Of a DNA stretch of 64,000 nucleotides, positions 37,974 to 48,075 are shown in pieces (positions within the stretch are counted from its first letter, which is position 1; each line of letters starts with the position of its first letter). The position numbers were made by a program, and so were the translations under genes. Under the pieces are notes generated by a model. That model had not been told where the DNA came from. It did no database searches and was given only the letters and a program-made list of their open reading frames with translations. This stretch comes from Achromobacter agilis (GTDB lineage: Bacteria; Pseudomonadota; Gammaproteobacteria; Burkholderiales; Burkholderiaceae_B), in NCBI RefSeq assembly GCF_900496965.1, contig NZ_UFQB01000014.1, positions 62,001-126,000 on the forward strand. Reading direction: 5' to 3'.

Positions 37974-39836
37974 ATGACGACAGATTTATTGGACCGCATT
38001 CAATCCCCGGCAGACCTCAAGCGCCTGGATCGCCGCGAGCTCAAGAAGCTTGCCGACGAGCTGCGAGGCTTCGTGCTGGAATCGGTATCCAAAACGGGCG
38101 GGCACCTGTCGTCCAACCTGGGCACCGTCGAGCTCACGCTGGCCCTTCACCAGGTATTCGATACGCCCCATGACCGCATCGTCTGGGACGTGGGCCATCA
38201 GTCCTATCCCCACAAGATCCTGACCGGCCGCCGCGCCGGCATGGCCCAACTGCGGCAGCAGGGCGGCATCTCGGGTTTCCCGAAGCGCAGCGAATCCGAG
38301 TACGACGCTTTCGGCACGGCGCACTCGTCGACCTCCATCTCGGCCGCGCTCGGCATGGCGGTCGCGTCGCGCAACGCCGGCGTGCAGCGCCAGCACATCG
38401 CCATCATCGGCGACGGCGCCATGTCCGCCGGCATGGCGTTCGAGGCCATGAACAACGCGGGCGTCACGCCCAACATCAATCTGCTGGTGATCCTGAACGA
38501 CAACGACATGTCGATCTCGCCGCCGGTGGGGGCGCTGAACCGCTATCTGGCCCGCCTGATGTCGGGCCGTTTCTATGCGGCGGCCAAGAACGTCGGCCGC
38601 GCGGTGCTGCAGCACGTGCCGCCGGTGCTGGAATTGGCGCGCCGCTTCGAAGAACACGCCAAGGGCATGGTCACGCCGGCCACGCTGTTCGAGGAATTCG
38701 GTTTCAACTACGTCGGCCCCATCGACGGCCACGACCTGGACGCGCTGGTGCCCACCCTGCAGAACCTGAAGGCGCTGCAGGGCCTGCAGTTCCTGCACGT
38801 GGTGACGCGGAAAGGGCAGGGCTACAAACTGGCCGAGGCCGACCCAGTCCTGTACCACGGCCCCGGCAAGTTCGACCCCGCCGTCGGCATCCAGCAATCC
38901 AAGGCGCCGGGCAAGCGCACGTTCACCCAGGTGTTCGGCCAGTGGCTGTGCGACATGGCCGAGCAGGATACCCGCCTGGTCGGCATCACCCCGGCCATGC
39001 GCGAAGGCAGCGGGCTGGTGGAATTCGAAAAGCGCTTCCCGCAACGGTATTTCGATGTGGGCATCGCTGAGCAGCACGCAGTGACCTTCGCCGCCGGCAT
39101 CGCCTGCGAAGGCCAGAAGCCCGTGGTCGCGATCTATTCCACCTTCCTGCAGCGCGGCTACGACCAGTTCATCCACGATGTCGCGCTGCAGAGCCTGGAC
39201 GTCACGTTCGCGCTGGACCGCGCCGGCATCGTCGGCGCTGACGGCGCCACCCATGCGGGCAACTACGACATCGCCTTCTTGCGCTGCGTGCCCAACATGG
39301 TGGTGGCCACGCCGTCGGACGAAAACGAAACGCGCTTGCTGCTGTCCACCTGTTATCAGCATCCCGGCCCCGCGTCGGTGCGCTATCCGCGTGGCGCGGG
39401 TTGCGGCGCGGCGGAAACGCCCGGGCTGGATACGGTGGAACTCGGACGCGGCGTGGTGCGCCGCGAAGGCGCCCGGATCGCCATCCTGGGCTTTGGCACC
39501 CTGGTCCAGGCCGCTCTCGGCGCCGCCGAAAAACTGGACGCGACCGTGGCCGATATGCGCTTTGCCAAGCCGATTGACCGCGAACTGGTGCTCGACCTGG
39601 CCGCCCGCCACGACGCGCTGGTCACGCTGGAAGATGCGTCCATCATGGGCGGCGCGGGCAGCGCCGTGCTGGAAACGCTGGCCGCCGCCGGCGTGCTGAT
39701 TCCGGTGCTGCAGCTGGGCCTGCCCGACGAGTTCATCGACCACGGCGAGCAATCGGCCCTGCTGTCCGGCATCGGCCTGGATGCCGCCGGCATCGAGCGT
39801 TCGATCCGCGCCCGCTACGCCGGCCTGCTCGGCTGA
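37974..39836 (+). CDS. dxs: 1-deoxy-D-xylulose-5-phosphate synthase
   Basis: Dxs makes the first intermediate of the MEP isoprenoid pathway from pyruvate and glyceraldehyde 3-phosphate, using thiamine diphosphate. The 620-residue protein has the conserved [16 protein letters not shown], the ThDP-binding [18 protein letters not shown] and [12 protein letters not shown] motifs, and the C-terminal transketolase-like domain. The ATG at 37974 is the canonical start; a longer frame would overlap ispA. It ends the xseB-ispA-dxs operon. No clear terminator follows. Confidence 0.97.
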   Translation: MTTDLLDRIQSPADLKRLDRRELKKLADELRGFVLESVSKTGGHLSSNLGTVELTLALHQVFDTPHDRIVWDVGHQSYPHKILTGRRAGMAQLRQQGGISGFPKRSESEYDAFGTAHSSTSISAALGMAVASRNAGVQRQHIAIIGDGAMSAGMAFEAMNNAGVTPNINLLVILNDNDMSISPPVGALNRYLARLMSGRFYAAAKNVGRAVLQHVPPVLELARRFEEHAKGMVTPATLFEEFGFNYVGPIDGHDLDALVPTLQNLKALQGLQFLHVVTRKGQGYKLAEADPVLYHGPGKFDPAVGIQQSKAPGKRTFTQVFGQWLCDMAEQDTRLVGITPAMREGSGLVEFEKRFPQRYFDVGIAEQHAVTFAAGIACEGQKPVVAIYSTFLQRGYDQFIHDVALQSLDVTFALDRAGIVGADGATHAGNYDIAFLRCVPNMVVATPSDENETRLLLSTCYQHPGPASVRYPRGAGCGAAETPGLDTVELGRGVVRREGARIAILGFGTLVQAALGAAEKLDATVADMRFAKPIDRELVLDLAARHDALVTLEDASIMGGAGSAVLETLAAAGVLIPVLQLGLPDEFIDHGEQSALLSGIGLDAAGIERSIRARYAGLLG

Positions 39837-40027
39837 ACGGCTCTCCATGCAGGCCGGGGCGCCGCGCCCGGGCCCGCATGGATGAAACACACTGTTCCGG
39901 CCCCGCTAACCTACGAAGAAAAGGGTTTTCCCTGGCGATTGCCGGAGTATGGGCGATAATGCTCCCCTTCTCTAGATTCCTAGGCCCGTGCATATCCACG
40001 ACTGAACGCCTAGACAGGTAAGCCGAA

Positions 40028-40825
40028 ATGAATTCTCCGATCGACCCCGCCATCGTGATGCCCGACGTCCAGAGTTCGGCGGACACCCGGCACATCCCGA
40101 TTCAGCGCGTGGGTATCCGTGGCGTGCGCCACCCCATGCTGGTTGAAAGCGGCGACGGTTCGCCCCAAGGCACCGTGGCCAACTGGACGCTGACGGTGGC
40201 GCTGCCCCCCGAAGAAAAGGGGACGCATATGTCCCGCTTCGTGGCGCTGCTCGAAAAATACCGCAGCACGCCCATGACGCCGGCCCTGTTCCGCGCCATG
40301 GCGGCCGACATGCTGCCACTGCTGCATGCTGAACGCGGCGACATCACGGCGTCGTTCCCGTATTTCATCAACAAGTCCGCCCCGATCTCGGGGGTGCAGA
40401 GCCTGCTCGACTACGAAGTCCAGTGGATCGCGCGCGCCCAGGGCGAAGCGGTCGAGTTCGAGCTCATCGTGCAGGTGCCGGTCACCAGCCTCTGTCCGTG
40501 TTCCAAGGCCATCTCCGAATACGGCGCGCACAACCAGCGCTCGCATGTCACCGTGTCGGCCATCCTCAATGGCGACATCGGCATGGACAGCGTGATCCGC
40601 CTGATCGAAGAGGAAGGTTCCTGCGAACTGTGGGGCCTGCTGAAGCGCCCCGACGAAAAGTACGTCACCGAGCGCGCCTACGACAACCCCAAGTTCGTCG
40701 AAGACCTGGTGCGCGACGTGGCGGCCCGCCTGAACGCGCATCCCGGCATCGCCCGCTATCGCGTGGAGGCCGAGAACTTCGAATCGATCCACAACCACTC
40801 GGCCTACGCCGTCGTGGAAGGCTGA
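40028..40825 (+). CDS. folE2: GTP cyclohydrolase FolE2 (type IB)
   Basis: FolE2 converts GTP to 7,8-dihydroneopterin triphosphate, the first step of folate synthesis, and works with metals other than zinc. The 265-residue protein carries the family's metal-binding Cys motif [19 protein letters not shown] and a conserved Glu/His-rich C-terminal part ([16 protein letters not shown]). FolE2 is often used when zinc is scarce, but I see no Zur-like dyad in its 191-base upstream region. DUF817 follows after seven bases. Confidence 0.95.
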   Translation: MNSPIDPAIVMPDVQSSADTRHIPIQRVGIRGVRHPMLVESGDGSPQGTVANWTLTVALPPEEKGTHMSRFVALLEKYRSTPMTPALFRAMAADMLPLLHAERGDITASFPYFINKSAPISGVQSLLDYEVQWIARAQGEAVEFELIVQVPVTSLCPCSKAISEYGAHNQRSHVTVSAILNGDIGMDSVIRLIEEEGSCELWGLLKRPDEKYVTERAYDNPKFVEDLVRDVAARLNAHPGIARYRVEAENFESIHNHSAYAVVEG

Positions 40826-40832
40826 GCCTTCG

Positions 40833-41747
40833 GTGCGCCATCCGGCGGCCAATGACTGGCCGCTAATCGCCCGGCTGCAGGATCGGGAATCGCGGCTGGC
40901 CAGCAATCTGGCCGGCCGCGGACGTTTGGGCGCCGCGTTCTACGAATTCCTCCGTTTCGGCGCGAAGCAGGCCTGGGCCTGTCTGTTCGGCGGCCTGATG
41001 TGCGCGCTGCTCCTGGGCACCCACTGGTGGTATCCCAAGGACGCCGTCCTGGCCCGCTACGACTTCCTGACGCTGGCCGCGCTGGGCATTCAGGCGGCGC
41101 TGCTGGCGCTGCGCATGGAAACCTGGAGCGAGGCCCGCGTGATCCTGATGTTCCACGTCGTGGGCACGGGGATGGAGCTGTTCAAGACTGCGGCGGGCTC
41201 CTGGATCTACCCGGAAGCCAGCGTGCTGCGGATCGGCGGCGTGCCGCTGTTCACGGGCTTTATGTACGCGGCGGTGGGCAGCTACCTGGCGCGGGTCTGG
41301 CGCCTGTTCGACTTCCGTTTCCGGGCGCATCCGCCGCTGGCGGCCACGATATTCCTGTCCGTGCTGATCTACGTGAATTTCTTCGCGCACCACTTCATCA
41401 CGGACTTCAGGCTGGCGCTTTTTGCGCTGACCGCCGTTCTGTTCGCCCGCACCTGGGTGTATTTCCGGATCTGGCGGGACTACCGCCGCATGCCCCTGTT
41501 GCTGGGGTTCGTCCTGGTGGCGCTGTTCATCTGGTTCGCCGAGAACATCGGCACCTTCGCCAACGCCTGGCGCTACCCGAACCAGTCCGGCGGCTGGGAG
41601 TGGGTGTCCGCCGCCAAGCTGGGTTCCTGGTTTCTGCTCATGATCATCAGCTACGTGATGGTCAGCGTGGTCAACCGGTCCCGGGAAATCGAGCCGGCCG
41701 ACGCGGCCCCGGGCCTGGATGCCGGCGGGGAAATGGCGCGTCCCTGA
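40833..41747 (+). CDS. DUF817 family membrane protein
   Basis: This 304-residue membrane protein has about eight hydrophobic segments and conserved pieces EFLRFGAKQAWACLFGG and WFAENIGTFANAWRYPNQ typical of DUF817. The start is a GTG at 40833. It lies seven bases after folE2 and is probably co-transcribed. The function of the family is not known to me. The spacing suggests nothing more than shared transcription with folate synthesis. Confidence 0.8.
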   Translation: MRHPAANDWPLIARLQDRESRLASNLAGRGRLGAAFYEFLRFGAKQAWACLFGGLMCALLLGTHWWYPKDAVLARYDFLTLAALGIQAALLALRMETWSEARVILMFHVVGTGMELFKTAAGSWIYPEASVLRIGGVPLFTGFMYAAVGSYLARVWRLFDFRFRAHPPLAATIFLSVLIYVNFFAHHFITDFRLALFALTAVLFARTWVYFRIWRDYRRMPLLLGFVLVALFIWFAENIGTFANAWRYPNQSGGWEWVSAAKLGSWFLLMIISYVMVSVVNRSREIEPADAAPGLDAGGEMARP

Positions 41748-41767
41748 TTTTTTCAGGACGGGGCTGC

Positions 41768-41796
41768 TTGCATCGGGCAGCCCGATCGGCGATAAT
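41768..41796 (+). promoter_or_regulatory. sigma70-type promoter of the rpsF operon
   Basis: TTGCAT (41768-41773) and GATAAT (41791-41796) are separated by exactly 17 bases. A transcript would start near 41803 and carry a leader of about 160 bases before rpsF, room enough for S6:S18-type feedback control. I could not define a specific RNA motif. Confidence 0.6.
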
Positions 41797-41962
41797 CGAG
41801 AGCTTTCTTGCTCGACCGCCCATGGTTTTTGGGTAGCGGGCTGCCCCTTGCGGGCCGGCGTCACCCCCCCCTGTTGCGTGCCAAAACCGCAGCGAACATC
41901 CGTGATGGAAAGCGCGGGTGCAGGACGCCAGGCCAGCGAGACATCCTCAAGGAGTTTTACTC

Positions 41963-42337
41963 ATGCGTCACTACGAAGTGGTGTTTATCGTTCACCCCGA
42001 CCAAAGCGAGCAAGTGCCCGCCATGGTCGAGCGTTACCAAGCGCTGGTCACGGGCCAAGGCGGCTCGGTTCACCGCCTGGAAGACTGGGGTCGCCGTCAA
42101 CTGGCCTACCCGATCCAGAAGCTCGTCAAGGCTCACTACGTCTGCCTGAACATCGAGTGCGGCCAAGCCACGCTGGATGAGCTGGAACACTCGTTCCGCT
42201 ACAACGACGCCGTTCTGCGCCACCTGGTCATCAAGACCAAGAAGGCCCAGACCACGCCCTCGATCATGATGAAGTCGGTCGAGCGCGAAGAAGCCCGCAA
42301 GGCTTCGGCGGAAGCGGCCGCGGCTCAGGCCGAGTAA
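41963..42337 (+). CDS. rpsF: 30S ribosomal protein S6
   Basis: S6 binds S18 and sits on the 30S platform. The 124-residue protein begins [17 protein letters not shown] and contains [12 protein letters not shown] and the usual Ala/Glu-rich C-terminal tail. The ATG at 41963 follows AAGGAG at 8 bases. It heads the operon rpsF-priB-rpsR-rplI. S6:S18 commonly represses its own operon in bacteria, but this is not shown here. Confidence 0.98.
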   Translation: MRHYEVVFIVHPDQSEQVPAMVERYQALVTGQGGSVHRLEDWGRRQLAYPIQKLVKAHYVCLNIECGQATLDELEHSFRYNDAVLRHLVIKTKKAQTTPSIMMKSVEREEARKASAEAAAAQAE

Positions 42338-42388
42338 GCAGGGCTCACGCAGAGCTATTCCCATGTGGTCCCCTCGGTGCCTGGCAGG

Positions 42389-42712
42389 ATGAACAAGCTG
42401 GAACTCAGCGCCCGCGTTCTCGAATGCGAGCCTTTGCGCCACACTCCCGCCGGACTGCCAGCGCTGGAAATGCTGCTGGCTCACGAGTCCGAAGTCATTG
42501 AAGCCGGCCTTCCGCGCCGTGTTGAACTGACGATCACGGCCGTGGCACTGGGTGATCTGGCGTTGCTGTTGAAGAACACCGCGTTAGGGTCCGAATTGCT
42601 GGTGCAGGGGTTTTTGGCTCCCGCCCGCAAGGACTCGGTGAAGATCAAGCTGCATTTGCAGCAGGCGCGCAAGATCGGCGGCAGCGCAGGACGCGATCCG
42701 CTGGTGGCCTGA
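42389..42712 (+). CDS. priB: primosomal replication protein N (PriB)
   Basis: PriB is an OB-fold single-stranded-DNA-binding protein that stabilises PriA at restarted forks. The 107-residue protein begins [22 protein letters not shown] and has [22 protein letters not shown]. Its place between rpsF and rpsR is diagnostic. In-frame GTG codons at 42365 and 42377 could extend it, but the ATG at 42389 gives the conserved start. Confidence 0.95.
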   Translation: MNKLELSARVLECEPLRHTPAGLPALEMLLAHESEVIEAGLPRRVELTITAVALGDLALLLKNTALGSELLVQGFLAPARKDSVKIKLHLQQARKIGGSAGRDPLVA

Positions 42713-42821
42713 AGGGAATGAGCAAGAGGCGCGATGAGCGCCTTCTGAATTCGGATAGGTTATGGGGATTCGGGCCCGATTCGGGTAAAACCCGGCCCCC
42801 TCAAACAAAGAGGCACATATC

Positions 42822-43094
42822 ATGGCTTTCTTCGGAAAACGCAAGGAAAAACGCAAATTCACGCAGCAGAACCCGCTCTTCAAGCGTCGTAAGTTCTGCC
42901 GCTTTACCGCCGCCGGTGTGGAAGAGATCGACTACAAGGATCTGGACACCCTGCGCGACTTCGTGCAAGAAAACGGCAAGATCATCCCGGCTCGCCTGAC
43001 CGGCACCAAGGCAATCTACCAGCGCCAGCTGGACACCGCCATCAAGCGCGCGCGCTTCCTGGCCCTGTTGCCTTACACCGACAACCACAACTAA
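42822..43094 (+). CDS. rpsR: 30S ribosomal protein S18
   Basis: S18 pairs with S6 on the 30S platform. The 90-residue protein shows [20 protein letters not shown] and [11 protein letters not shown]. It has one cysteine, so it is not a zinc-ribbon paralogue. The 109-base spacer from priB holds two small hairpins (AGGCGC-GATGA-GCGCCT at 42727-42743 and CGGGT-AAA-ACCCG near 42783), which could modulate expression of the distal genes. Confidence 0.98.
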   Translation: MAFFGKRKEKRKFTQQNPLFKRRKFCRFTAAGVEEIDYKDLDTLRDFVQENGKIIPARLTGTKAIYQRQLDTAIKRARFLALLPYTDNHN

Positions 43095-43108
43095 TCCGGG
43101 GCACTGAA

Positions 43109-43564
43109 ATGCAAGTTATTCTGCTCGAAAAAGTCGTCAACCTGGGTAACCTCGGCGAAGTCGTCCGCGTGCGTGATGGCTACGCCCGCAACTTCCTGAT
43201 TCCCCAGAAGAAGGCCCGTCGTGCAACCGACGCCGCCATGAAGGAATTCGAAGCCCGCCGCGCTGAACTGGAAAAGGCCCAGGCTGAAAAGCTGGCCGCT
43301 GCCCAAGCCCTGGGCGAGCGCCTGTCCGGCTTCCAGCTGAAGATCGTCCAGAAGGCTGGCGTCGACGGCCGTCTGTTCGGCTCGGTCACCAACGCCGACG
43401 TCGCCGAAGGCCTGCGCAAGGCTGGTTTCGAAGCCGTCGAGAAGGCCCAGGTGCGTATGCCCAACGGCCAACTGAAGTCGGTCGGCGAGTTCCCGGTCCA
43501 GGTCGCCCTGCACGCCGACGTTCTGGTCGACGTCACGGTCCAGGTCGAAGGCGAACTGTCCTAA
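43109..43564 (+). CDS. rplI: 50S ribosomal protein L9
   Basis: L9 spans the 50S subunit near the L1 stalk and affects reading-frame maintenance. The 151-residue protein begins [30 protein letters not shown]. It has the long connecting helix (Ala/Glu/Lys-rich, about residues 45-80) and a C-terminal domain. It is 14 bases after rpsR and ends the operon before a strong terminator. Confidence 0.98.
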   Translation: MQVILLEKVVNLGNLGEVVRVRDGYARNFLIPQKKARRATDAAMKEFEARRAELEKAQAEKLAAAQALGERLSGFQLKIVQKAGVDGRLFGSVTNADVAEGLRKAGFEAVEKAQVRMPNGQLKSVGEFPVQVALHADVLVDVTVQVEGELS

Positions 43565-43582
43565 GCCGGTACCGGCAGTGAG

Positions 43583-43613
43583 AAAAAGCCGGCCCGCGCG
43601 CCGGCTTTTTTTT
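43583..43613 (+). terminator. intrinsic terminator after rplI
   Basis: The stem AAAAAGCCGGC-N6-GCCGGCTTTTT is followed by more T. It ends the rpsF operon, 20 bases after the rplI stop. Confidence 0.93.
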
Positions 43614-43650
43614 GCCTTGTATCCGGCGCGGTATTTCCTCAGAGGCCTCC

Positions 43651-44490
43651 TTGACCCAGCCACCCGTTCATCACAACGCCCCTCCCGGCTTGCGAGCCTG
43701 GCTCGACAGCGTGGACGCGTCGCGTGAACCGTCGGTGCGGGATGTGACGATAGATGGCGTGCGCTGCATCATCAAGCGGCGCCGTCCGAGCATCGGCCGC
43801 GGCGTCAGCTATGTCATGCGCTATGCGCGCGCCCTGTTCCTGGGCATGGGCTGCAAGCTGTTCCTGGGTGAATTCCCGCGTCCCGGCGTGCTGCTGCGCA
43901 ACGGCCTTGCGCACGAGTCGCAGCGGCTCGACCAGTTGCTGAAGGCGGGCAGCCGCGTCCCCGAGGTTTGGTGGCAGGAGCAAGGCCTGCTCGTGCTGGA
44001 GTACGTGGGCGAGGACCTGGCAGACCTGATCCGCAACGAAGATTCGACCTCGAAGCTGTGGCTGGCCCGCGCGGCCGCGGCCGACCTGGCCGCTTTTCAT
44101 GCCCGGGGCATGTGGCACGGCGGCGCGCAGATCCGGAACGTCACACTGCAGGACGGCGAGCTGTGGCGCATCGATTTCGAAGAGAACATCGGCTCGACCC
44201 TGTCGCGTCCGCTCGCTCAGGCCTATGATCTGTTCCAGATGCTGGCCTCCCTGGCGTCCCTGCGCAAATTGCCGGACGACCAGGCCCGGACGCTGGGTAA
44301 ACTGGCGCTCGACGTTTACTTCGAGCACAACCCCGATCCCGAGGTCAAGGCCCGCCTCACGCGCCTGGCGCGGCTCCTGTGCAGCACCGCCGCGCCCTTG
44401 CGCGCCGTGCTGGGGCGCGTGCCTTCGCGCGATATCCAAGGGTTCTTCCGCGTCGCGGACATCCTGCAGCCGTTACTATTGAAGCCATGA
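43651..44490 (+). CDS. protein-kinase-like protein upstream of dnaB
   Basis: This 279-residue protein has a degenerate protein-kinase-like core of the RIO/LPS-kinase type: a catalytic-loop-like HGGAQIRNVTL near residue 150 and a metal-binding DFEEN segment after LWRI. An early IIKRRR lysine could be the ATP-binding residue. The start is a TTG at 43651 with AGAGG about 5 bases upstream. Its stop overlaps the dnaB ATG (ATGA), so it is translationally coupled to dnaB. The substrate, protein or lipid/sugar, is unknown. Confidence 0.75.
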   Translation: MTQPPVHHNAPPGLRAWLDSVDASREPSVRDVTIDGVRCIIKRRRPSIGRGVSYVMRYARALFLGMGCKLFLGEFPRPGVLLRNGLAHESQRLDQLLKAGSRVPEVWWQEQGLLVLEYVGEDLADLIRNEDSTSKLWLARAAAADLAAFHARGMWHGGAQIRNVTLQDGELWRIDFEENIGSTLSRPLAQAYDLFQMLASLASLRKLPDDQARTLGKLALDVYFEHNPDPEVKARLTRLARLLCSTAAPLRAVLGRVPSRDIQGFFRVADILQPLLLKP

Positions 44491-45869
44491 ATACACCTGC
44501 CGATCCCCAGCTCGAATACCTGCGCGTTCCCCCCCATTCCATCGAGGCGGAACAATCGGTTCTGGGCGGCCTGCTGCTCGATAACGCGGCCTGGGACCGC
44601 ATCGCCGACGTGCTGGTGGAAGAAGACTTCTACCGCCACGACCACCGGCTGATCTGGCACCATATCGCCCGCCTGATCGGGCTGGCGCGCCCGGCCGACG
44701 TCATCACCGTCCACGAATCGCTGGTCAGCGCCGGCAAGGTCGAGGATTCCGGCGGCCTGGCCTATCTGAACGCGCTGGCGCACAACACGCCCTCGGCGGC
44801 CAACATCCGCCGCTACGGCGAGATCGTGCGCGAGCGCGCCATGCTGCGCAAGCTGGTGTCGATCGCCGACGAGATCTCCGCGGCGGCCATGAATCCGCAG
44901 GGCAAGGAAGCGCGCCAACTGCTGGACGAGGCCGAATCCAAGGTGTTCCAGATCGCCCAGGAGGGCGCGCGCGGCGCCGCGGGCTTCCAGGAGATCCAGC
45001 CGCTGCTCACGCAGGTGGTCGAGCGCATCGACGAGCTGTACCACCGCGAAAGCACGTCCGACGTGACGGGCGTGCCCACCGGGTTCACCGACCTGGACAA
45101 GATGACGTCCGGCATGCAGGGCGGCGACCTGATCATCGTGGCCGGCCGCCCGTCCATGGGCAAGACCTCTTTTTCCATGAACATCGGCGAGCACGTGGCC
45201 ATCGAGGAAGGGCTGCCCGTAGCGGTGTTCTCCATGGAAATGGGCGCCGTGCAGCTGGCCATGCGTATGCTGGGCTCGGTCGGCCTGCTGGACCAGCACC
45301 GCATGCGTACCGGTAAGCTCATCGCCGAGGACTGGCCGCGCGTGACCCATGCGGTGCAGCTAATGCAGGACGCCCAGGTCTACATCGACGAATCCCCGGC
45401 GCTCAGCCCCATGGAAGTGCGCGCCCGCGCGCGCCGCCTGGCGCGACAGTGCGGCCAGCTCGGCCTGATCATCATCGACTACCTGCAGCTCATGTCGGGC
45501 AACGGCTCGGGCGAGAACCGGGCCACCGAAGTGTCGGAAATCAGCCGCTCGCTCAAGGGCCTGGCCAAGGAGCTCAACTGCCCGCTGATCGCGCTGTCGC
45601 AGCTGAACCGAAGCCTGGAGCAGCGTCCGAACAAGCGGCCCGTGATGAGCGACCTGCGGGAATCCGGCGCCATCGAACAGGACGCGGACGTGATCCTCTT
45701 CATCTATCGCGACGAGGTCTACAACCCCGATTCGCCGGACAAGGGCACCGCCGAGATCATCATCGGCAAGCAGCGTAACGGCCCGATCGGTTCGGTGCGC
45801 CTGACCTTCCAGGGGTCGAGCACGCGCTTCTTGAATTTCTCGGGCGCGCAGCCGCGGGACATGTACTGA
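44487..45869 (+). CDS. dnaB: replicative DNA helicase
   Basis: DnaB is the hexameric 5'-3' helicase of the replication fork. The 460-residue protein has the N-terminal collar domain (SIEAEQSVLGGLLLDN) and a RecA-type motor with Walker A GRPSMGKTS, Walker B LIIIDYLQLMSG and LSQLNRSLEQRPNKRPVMSDLRESG. The ATG at 44487 overlaps the stop of the kinase-like gene. No terminator is obvious. A degenerate GTGCCAGGCAC at 45882 may be a remnant of the palindromic repeat family. Confidence 0.98.
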   Translation: MNTPADPQLEYLRVPPHSIEAEQSVLGGLLLDNAAWDRIADVLVEEDFYRHDHRLIWHHIARLIGLARPADVITVHESLVSAGKVEDSGGLAYLNALAHNTPSAANIRRYGEIVRERAMLRKLVSIADEISAAAMNPQGKEARQLLDEAESKVFQIAQEGARGAAGFQEIQPLLTQVVERIDELYHRESTSDVTGVPTGFTDLDKMTSGMQGGDLIIVAGRPSMGKTSFSMNIGEHVAIEEGLPVAVFSMEMGAVQLAMRMLGSVGLLDQHRMRTGKLIAEDWPRVTHAVQLMQDAQVYIDESPALSPMEVRARARRLARQCGQLGLIIIDYLQLMSGNGSGENRATEVSEISRSLKGLAKELNCPLIALSQLNRSLEQRPNKRPVMSDLRESGAIEQDADVILFIYRDEVYNPDSPDKGTAEIIIGKQRNGPIGSVRLTFQGSSTRFLNFSGAQPRDMY

Positions 45870-45896
45870 CCGACAGGGCTCGGTGCCAGGCACTAA

Positions 45897-46874
45897 TCAG
45901 CTATCGCTATCCGGCCGCTTGCCGAAGCGCGCGGCCAGCACGCCGCAGACCATCAGCTGGATCTGGTGGAACAGCATCAGGGGCAGCACGATCGCACCGA
46001 CGGCGTGGCCGGCGAACAGCACCTGCGCCATCGGGATGCCGCTGGCCAGGCTTTTCTTCGAACCGCAGAAAAGCAGAGTGATGCGGTCTTCGACGTTGAA
46101 ACCCAGCGCCTTGCCGGCCAGGGCCGACAGGCCCAGCGCCAGGGCCAGGATCACGGCGCAGCACACGACCAGCCCCAGCAGGGCGGGGATGGGCGTGGAG
46201 CTCCATAGCCCTTCGTTGATGGCTTCGGAGAAGGCCGTGTAGACCACCAGCAGGATGGAGCCCTGGTCGACGAACTTCAGCATGGCTTTACGCTTGTGGA
46301 CCCAGGCGCCGATCCAGCGGCGGGCGAACTGGCCCAGCACGAAGGGCAGCAGCAGCTGCAGCATGATCTTGCCGACGGCATCGAATGAGATCGGCGCGCT
46401 GCCCGCGTTGGCCACGACCGTGCCCACCAGCAGGGGCGTCAGGAAGATGCCCAGCAGGCTGGAAGCGGAAGCGCTGCACACGGCGGCTGGCACGTTCCCG
46501 CGGGCCATCGAGGTGAAGGCGATGGCCGATTGCACGGTGGCCGGCAGGCAGCACAGGAACAGGATGCCCAGGTAGAGCTCGGGCGTGACCAGCGGCTCCA
46601 GCACCGGCTTGAGCGCCAGGCCCAGCAGGGGAAACATCAGGAAGGTTGCCGAGAAGATGGTCAGGTGCAGCTTCCAGTGCGTCAGGCCGGCGATGATCGC
46701 TTCGCGGGACAGCCGCGCCCCGTGCAGGAAAAACAGCAGGCCGACCGCGATGTTGGTGATCCATCCGAATACGACCACGCCTTGCCCATGGGCGGGCAGG
46801 ATGCTGGCGATGATGACGGTGCAGATCAGGTAGAGGGTGAAGCGGTCGGGAAGAAGGCGGACAAGGCGTGACAT
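45897..46874 (-). CDS. bile acid:sodium symporter family transporter
   Basis: The 325-residue protein has about ten membrane helices and the SLC10A7/PF13593-type pattern: FLHGARLSREAIIAGLTHWKLHL, CCLPATVQSAIAFTSMARGN and FCGSKKSLASGIPMAQVLF. The start at 46874 (MSRLVRLLPDRF) places the first helix properly. The substrate is unknown. It lies downstream of pdxA on the same strand after 157 bases. Confidence 0.88.
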   Translation of the reverse strand: MSRLVRLLPDRFTLYLICTVIIASILPAHGQGVVVFGWITNIAVGLLFFLHGARLSREAIIAGLTHWKLHLTIFSATFLMFPLLGLALKPVLEPLVTPELYLGILFLCCLPATVQSAIAFTSMARGNVPAAVCSASASSLLGIFLTPLLVGTVVANAGSAPISFDAVGKIMLQLLLPFVLGQFARRWIGAWVHKRKAMLKFVDQGSILLVVYTAFSEAINEGLWSSTPIPALLGLVVCCAVILALALGLSALAGKALGFNVEDRITLLFCGSKKSLASGIPMAQVLFAGHAVGAIVLPLMLFHQIQLMVCGVLAARFGKRPDSDS

Positions 46875-47031
46875 TGGAGGATCAGGGGACGGACGAAAAG
46901 CGCCGCGGGGCGCTGGAAACGGGGCGTATTGTAGACCCGGGGCGGCGCGGATTCCTGACGGGCAGGTGTCGGCCCCGCGCAAAGGCCCGGTCACGGGGGC
47001 GGATATCGATGTGGATGCGGCGCGGCCGCGT

Positions 47032-48012
47032 TCAGGGAGTCATTGCCAGCGCGAGGTCGAACGCCGCCACGAGCGAGGCGTGGTCGGCCACGCCCTTGCC
47101 GGCGATGTCGAACGCCGTGCCGTGGTCAACGCTGGTGCGCACGAAAGGCAACCCCACCGTTACGTTCACGCCGTGGTCCAACCCCAGGTACTTCACCGGG
47201 ATGAGGCCTTGGTCGTGGTACTGCGCCACCACGATGTCGAACTCGCCGCGCCGGGCGCGCATGAAGATCGTGTCGCCGGGCCAGGGGCCGCTGGCGTCCA
47301 TGCCTTGCGCGCGCGCGGCGGCGACGGCGGGTTCGATGATGTCGATGTCCTCGCGGCCGAACTTCCCGCCTTCGCCGGCATGCGGGTTCAGGCCCGCGAC
47401 CGCGATCCGGGGGTGCGCGATGCCCATCTGCCTGCAGGCCCTGTCGGCCAGCCGCAAGGCCGTCATTTCGGCTTCCGGCGTGATGCGCGCGATCACGTCG
47501 GCCAGCGCGACGTGTATGGTCACGAGCAATACGCGCAACTCGTCGTTGGCGAGCATCATTGCGAAGTCGCGCGTGGCCGAACGTTCTGCCAGGATTTCCG
47601 TGTGGCCGGGGTAGTCGATGCCGGCGGCGTGCATGGATTTCTTGTTCAGCGGCGCGGTAACGATCGCGCGGATGCGGCCTTCCTGGGCATCGTCGATGGC
47701 CGCGCAAACGTAGTCGTAGGCGGCGCGCCCGGCGGCCGCGTTGATCTGCCCAAGCGGCAGGTCGGGGGGCAGGGCGGGGCTGCACGCGATGACGTCGATA
47801 TGCCCCGCGTCGGCGCTGGCCTGGCCGACGTCGGCGATTTCGTTCACCGTCAGCCTGGCGCCCAGTTGGGCCGCGGCGCGGCGCAGCGCGCCTGCGTCGC
47901 CATACACCACGCAAGGCGCGCTCAGGCCCTGCGCGCAGGCTTTGACGACGATTTCGGGGCCGATGCCGGCGGCATCGCCCATGGTGATTCCCACGGGCAG
48001 GGAGGTGTTCAC
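47032..48012 (-). CDS. pdxA: 4-hydroxythreonine-4-phosphate dehydrogenase
   Basis: PdxA oxidises 4-phosphohydroxy-L-threonine in de novo pyridoxal 5'-phosphate synthesis. The 326-residue protein has GITMGDAAGIGPEI at the N-terminus, TAPLNKKSMHAAGIDYPGHTE, GLNPHAGEGGKFGREDIDII and YHDQGLIPVKYLG. The His residues in the last three are metal ligands. PdxA-like paralogues (PdxA2) act on four-carbon acid phosphates, but no partner kinase of that type is adjacent. The biosynthetic role is therefore preferred. Confidence 0.92.
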   Translation of the reverse strand: MNTSLPVGITMGDAAGIGPEIVVKACAQGLSAPCVVYGDAGALRRAAAQLGARLTVNEIADVGQASADAGHIDVIACSPALPPDLPLGQINAAAGRAAYDYVCAAIDDAQEGRIRAIVTAPLNKKSMHAAGIDYPGHTEILAERSATRDFAMMLANDELRVLLVTIHVALADVIARITPEAEMTALRLADRACRQMGIAHPRIAVAGLNPHAGEGGKFGREDIDIIEPAVAAARAQGMDASGPWPGDTIFMRARRGEFDIVVAQYHDQGLIPVKYLGLDHGVNVTVGLPFVRTSVDHGTAFDIAGKGVADHASLVAAFDLALAMTP

Positions 48013-48075
48013 GGTGCTTGGTATCGGGGTTGCGATGCCGATAATGCTACACCCGTTCGCGGGCGCCGCCCGGCG

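Noticed and set aside
37986-39890. 634-codon open frame antisense to dxs
   Set aside because: dxs motifs are complete on the plus strand; this frame has none.
39837-40027. Zur box or riboswitch upstream of folE2
   Set aside because: I looked for an AT-rich dyad or a folate/metal aptamer pattern and saw none that I could support.
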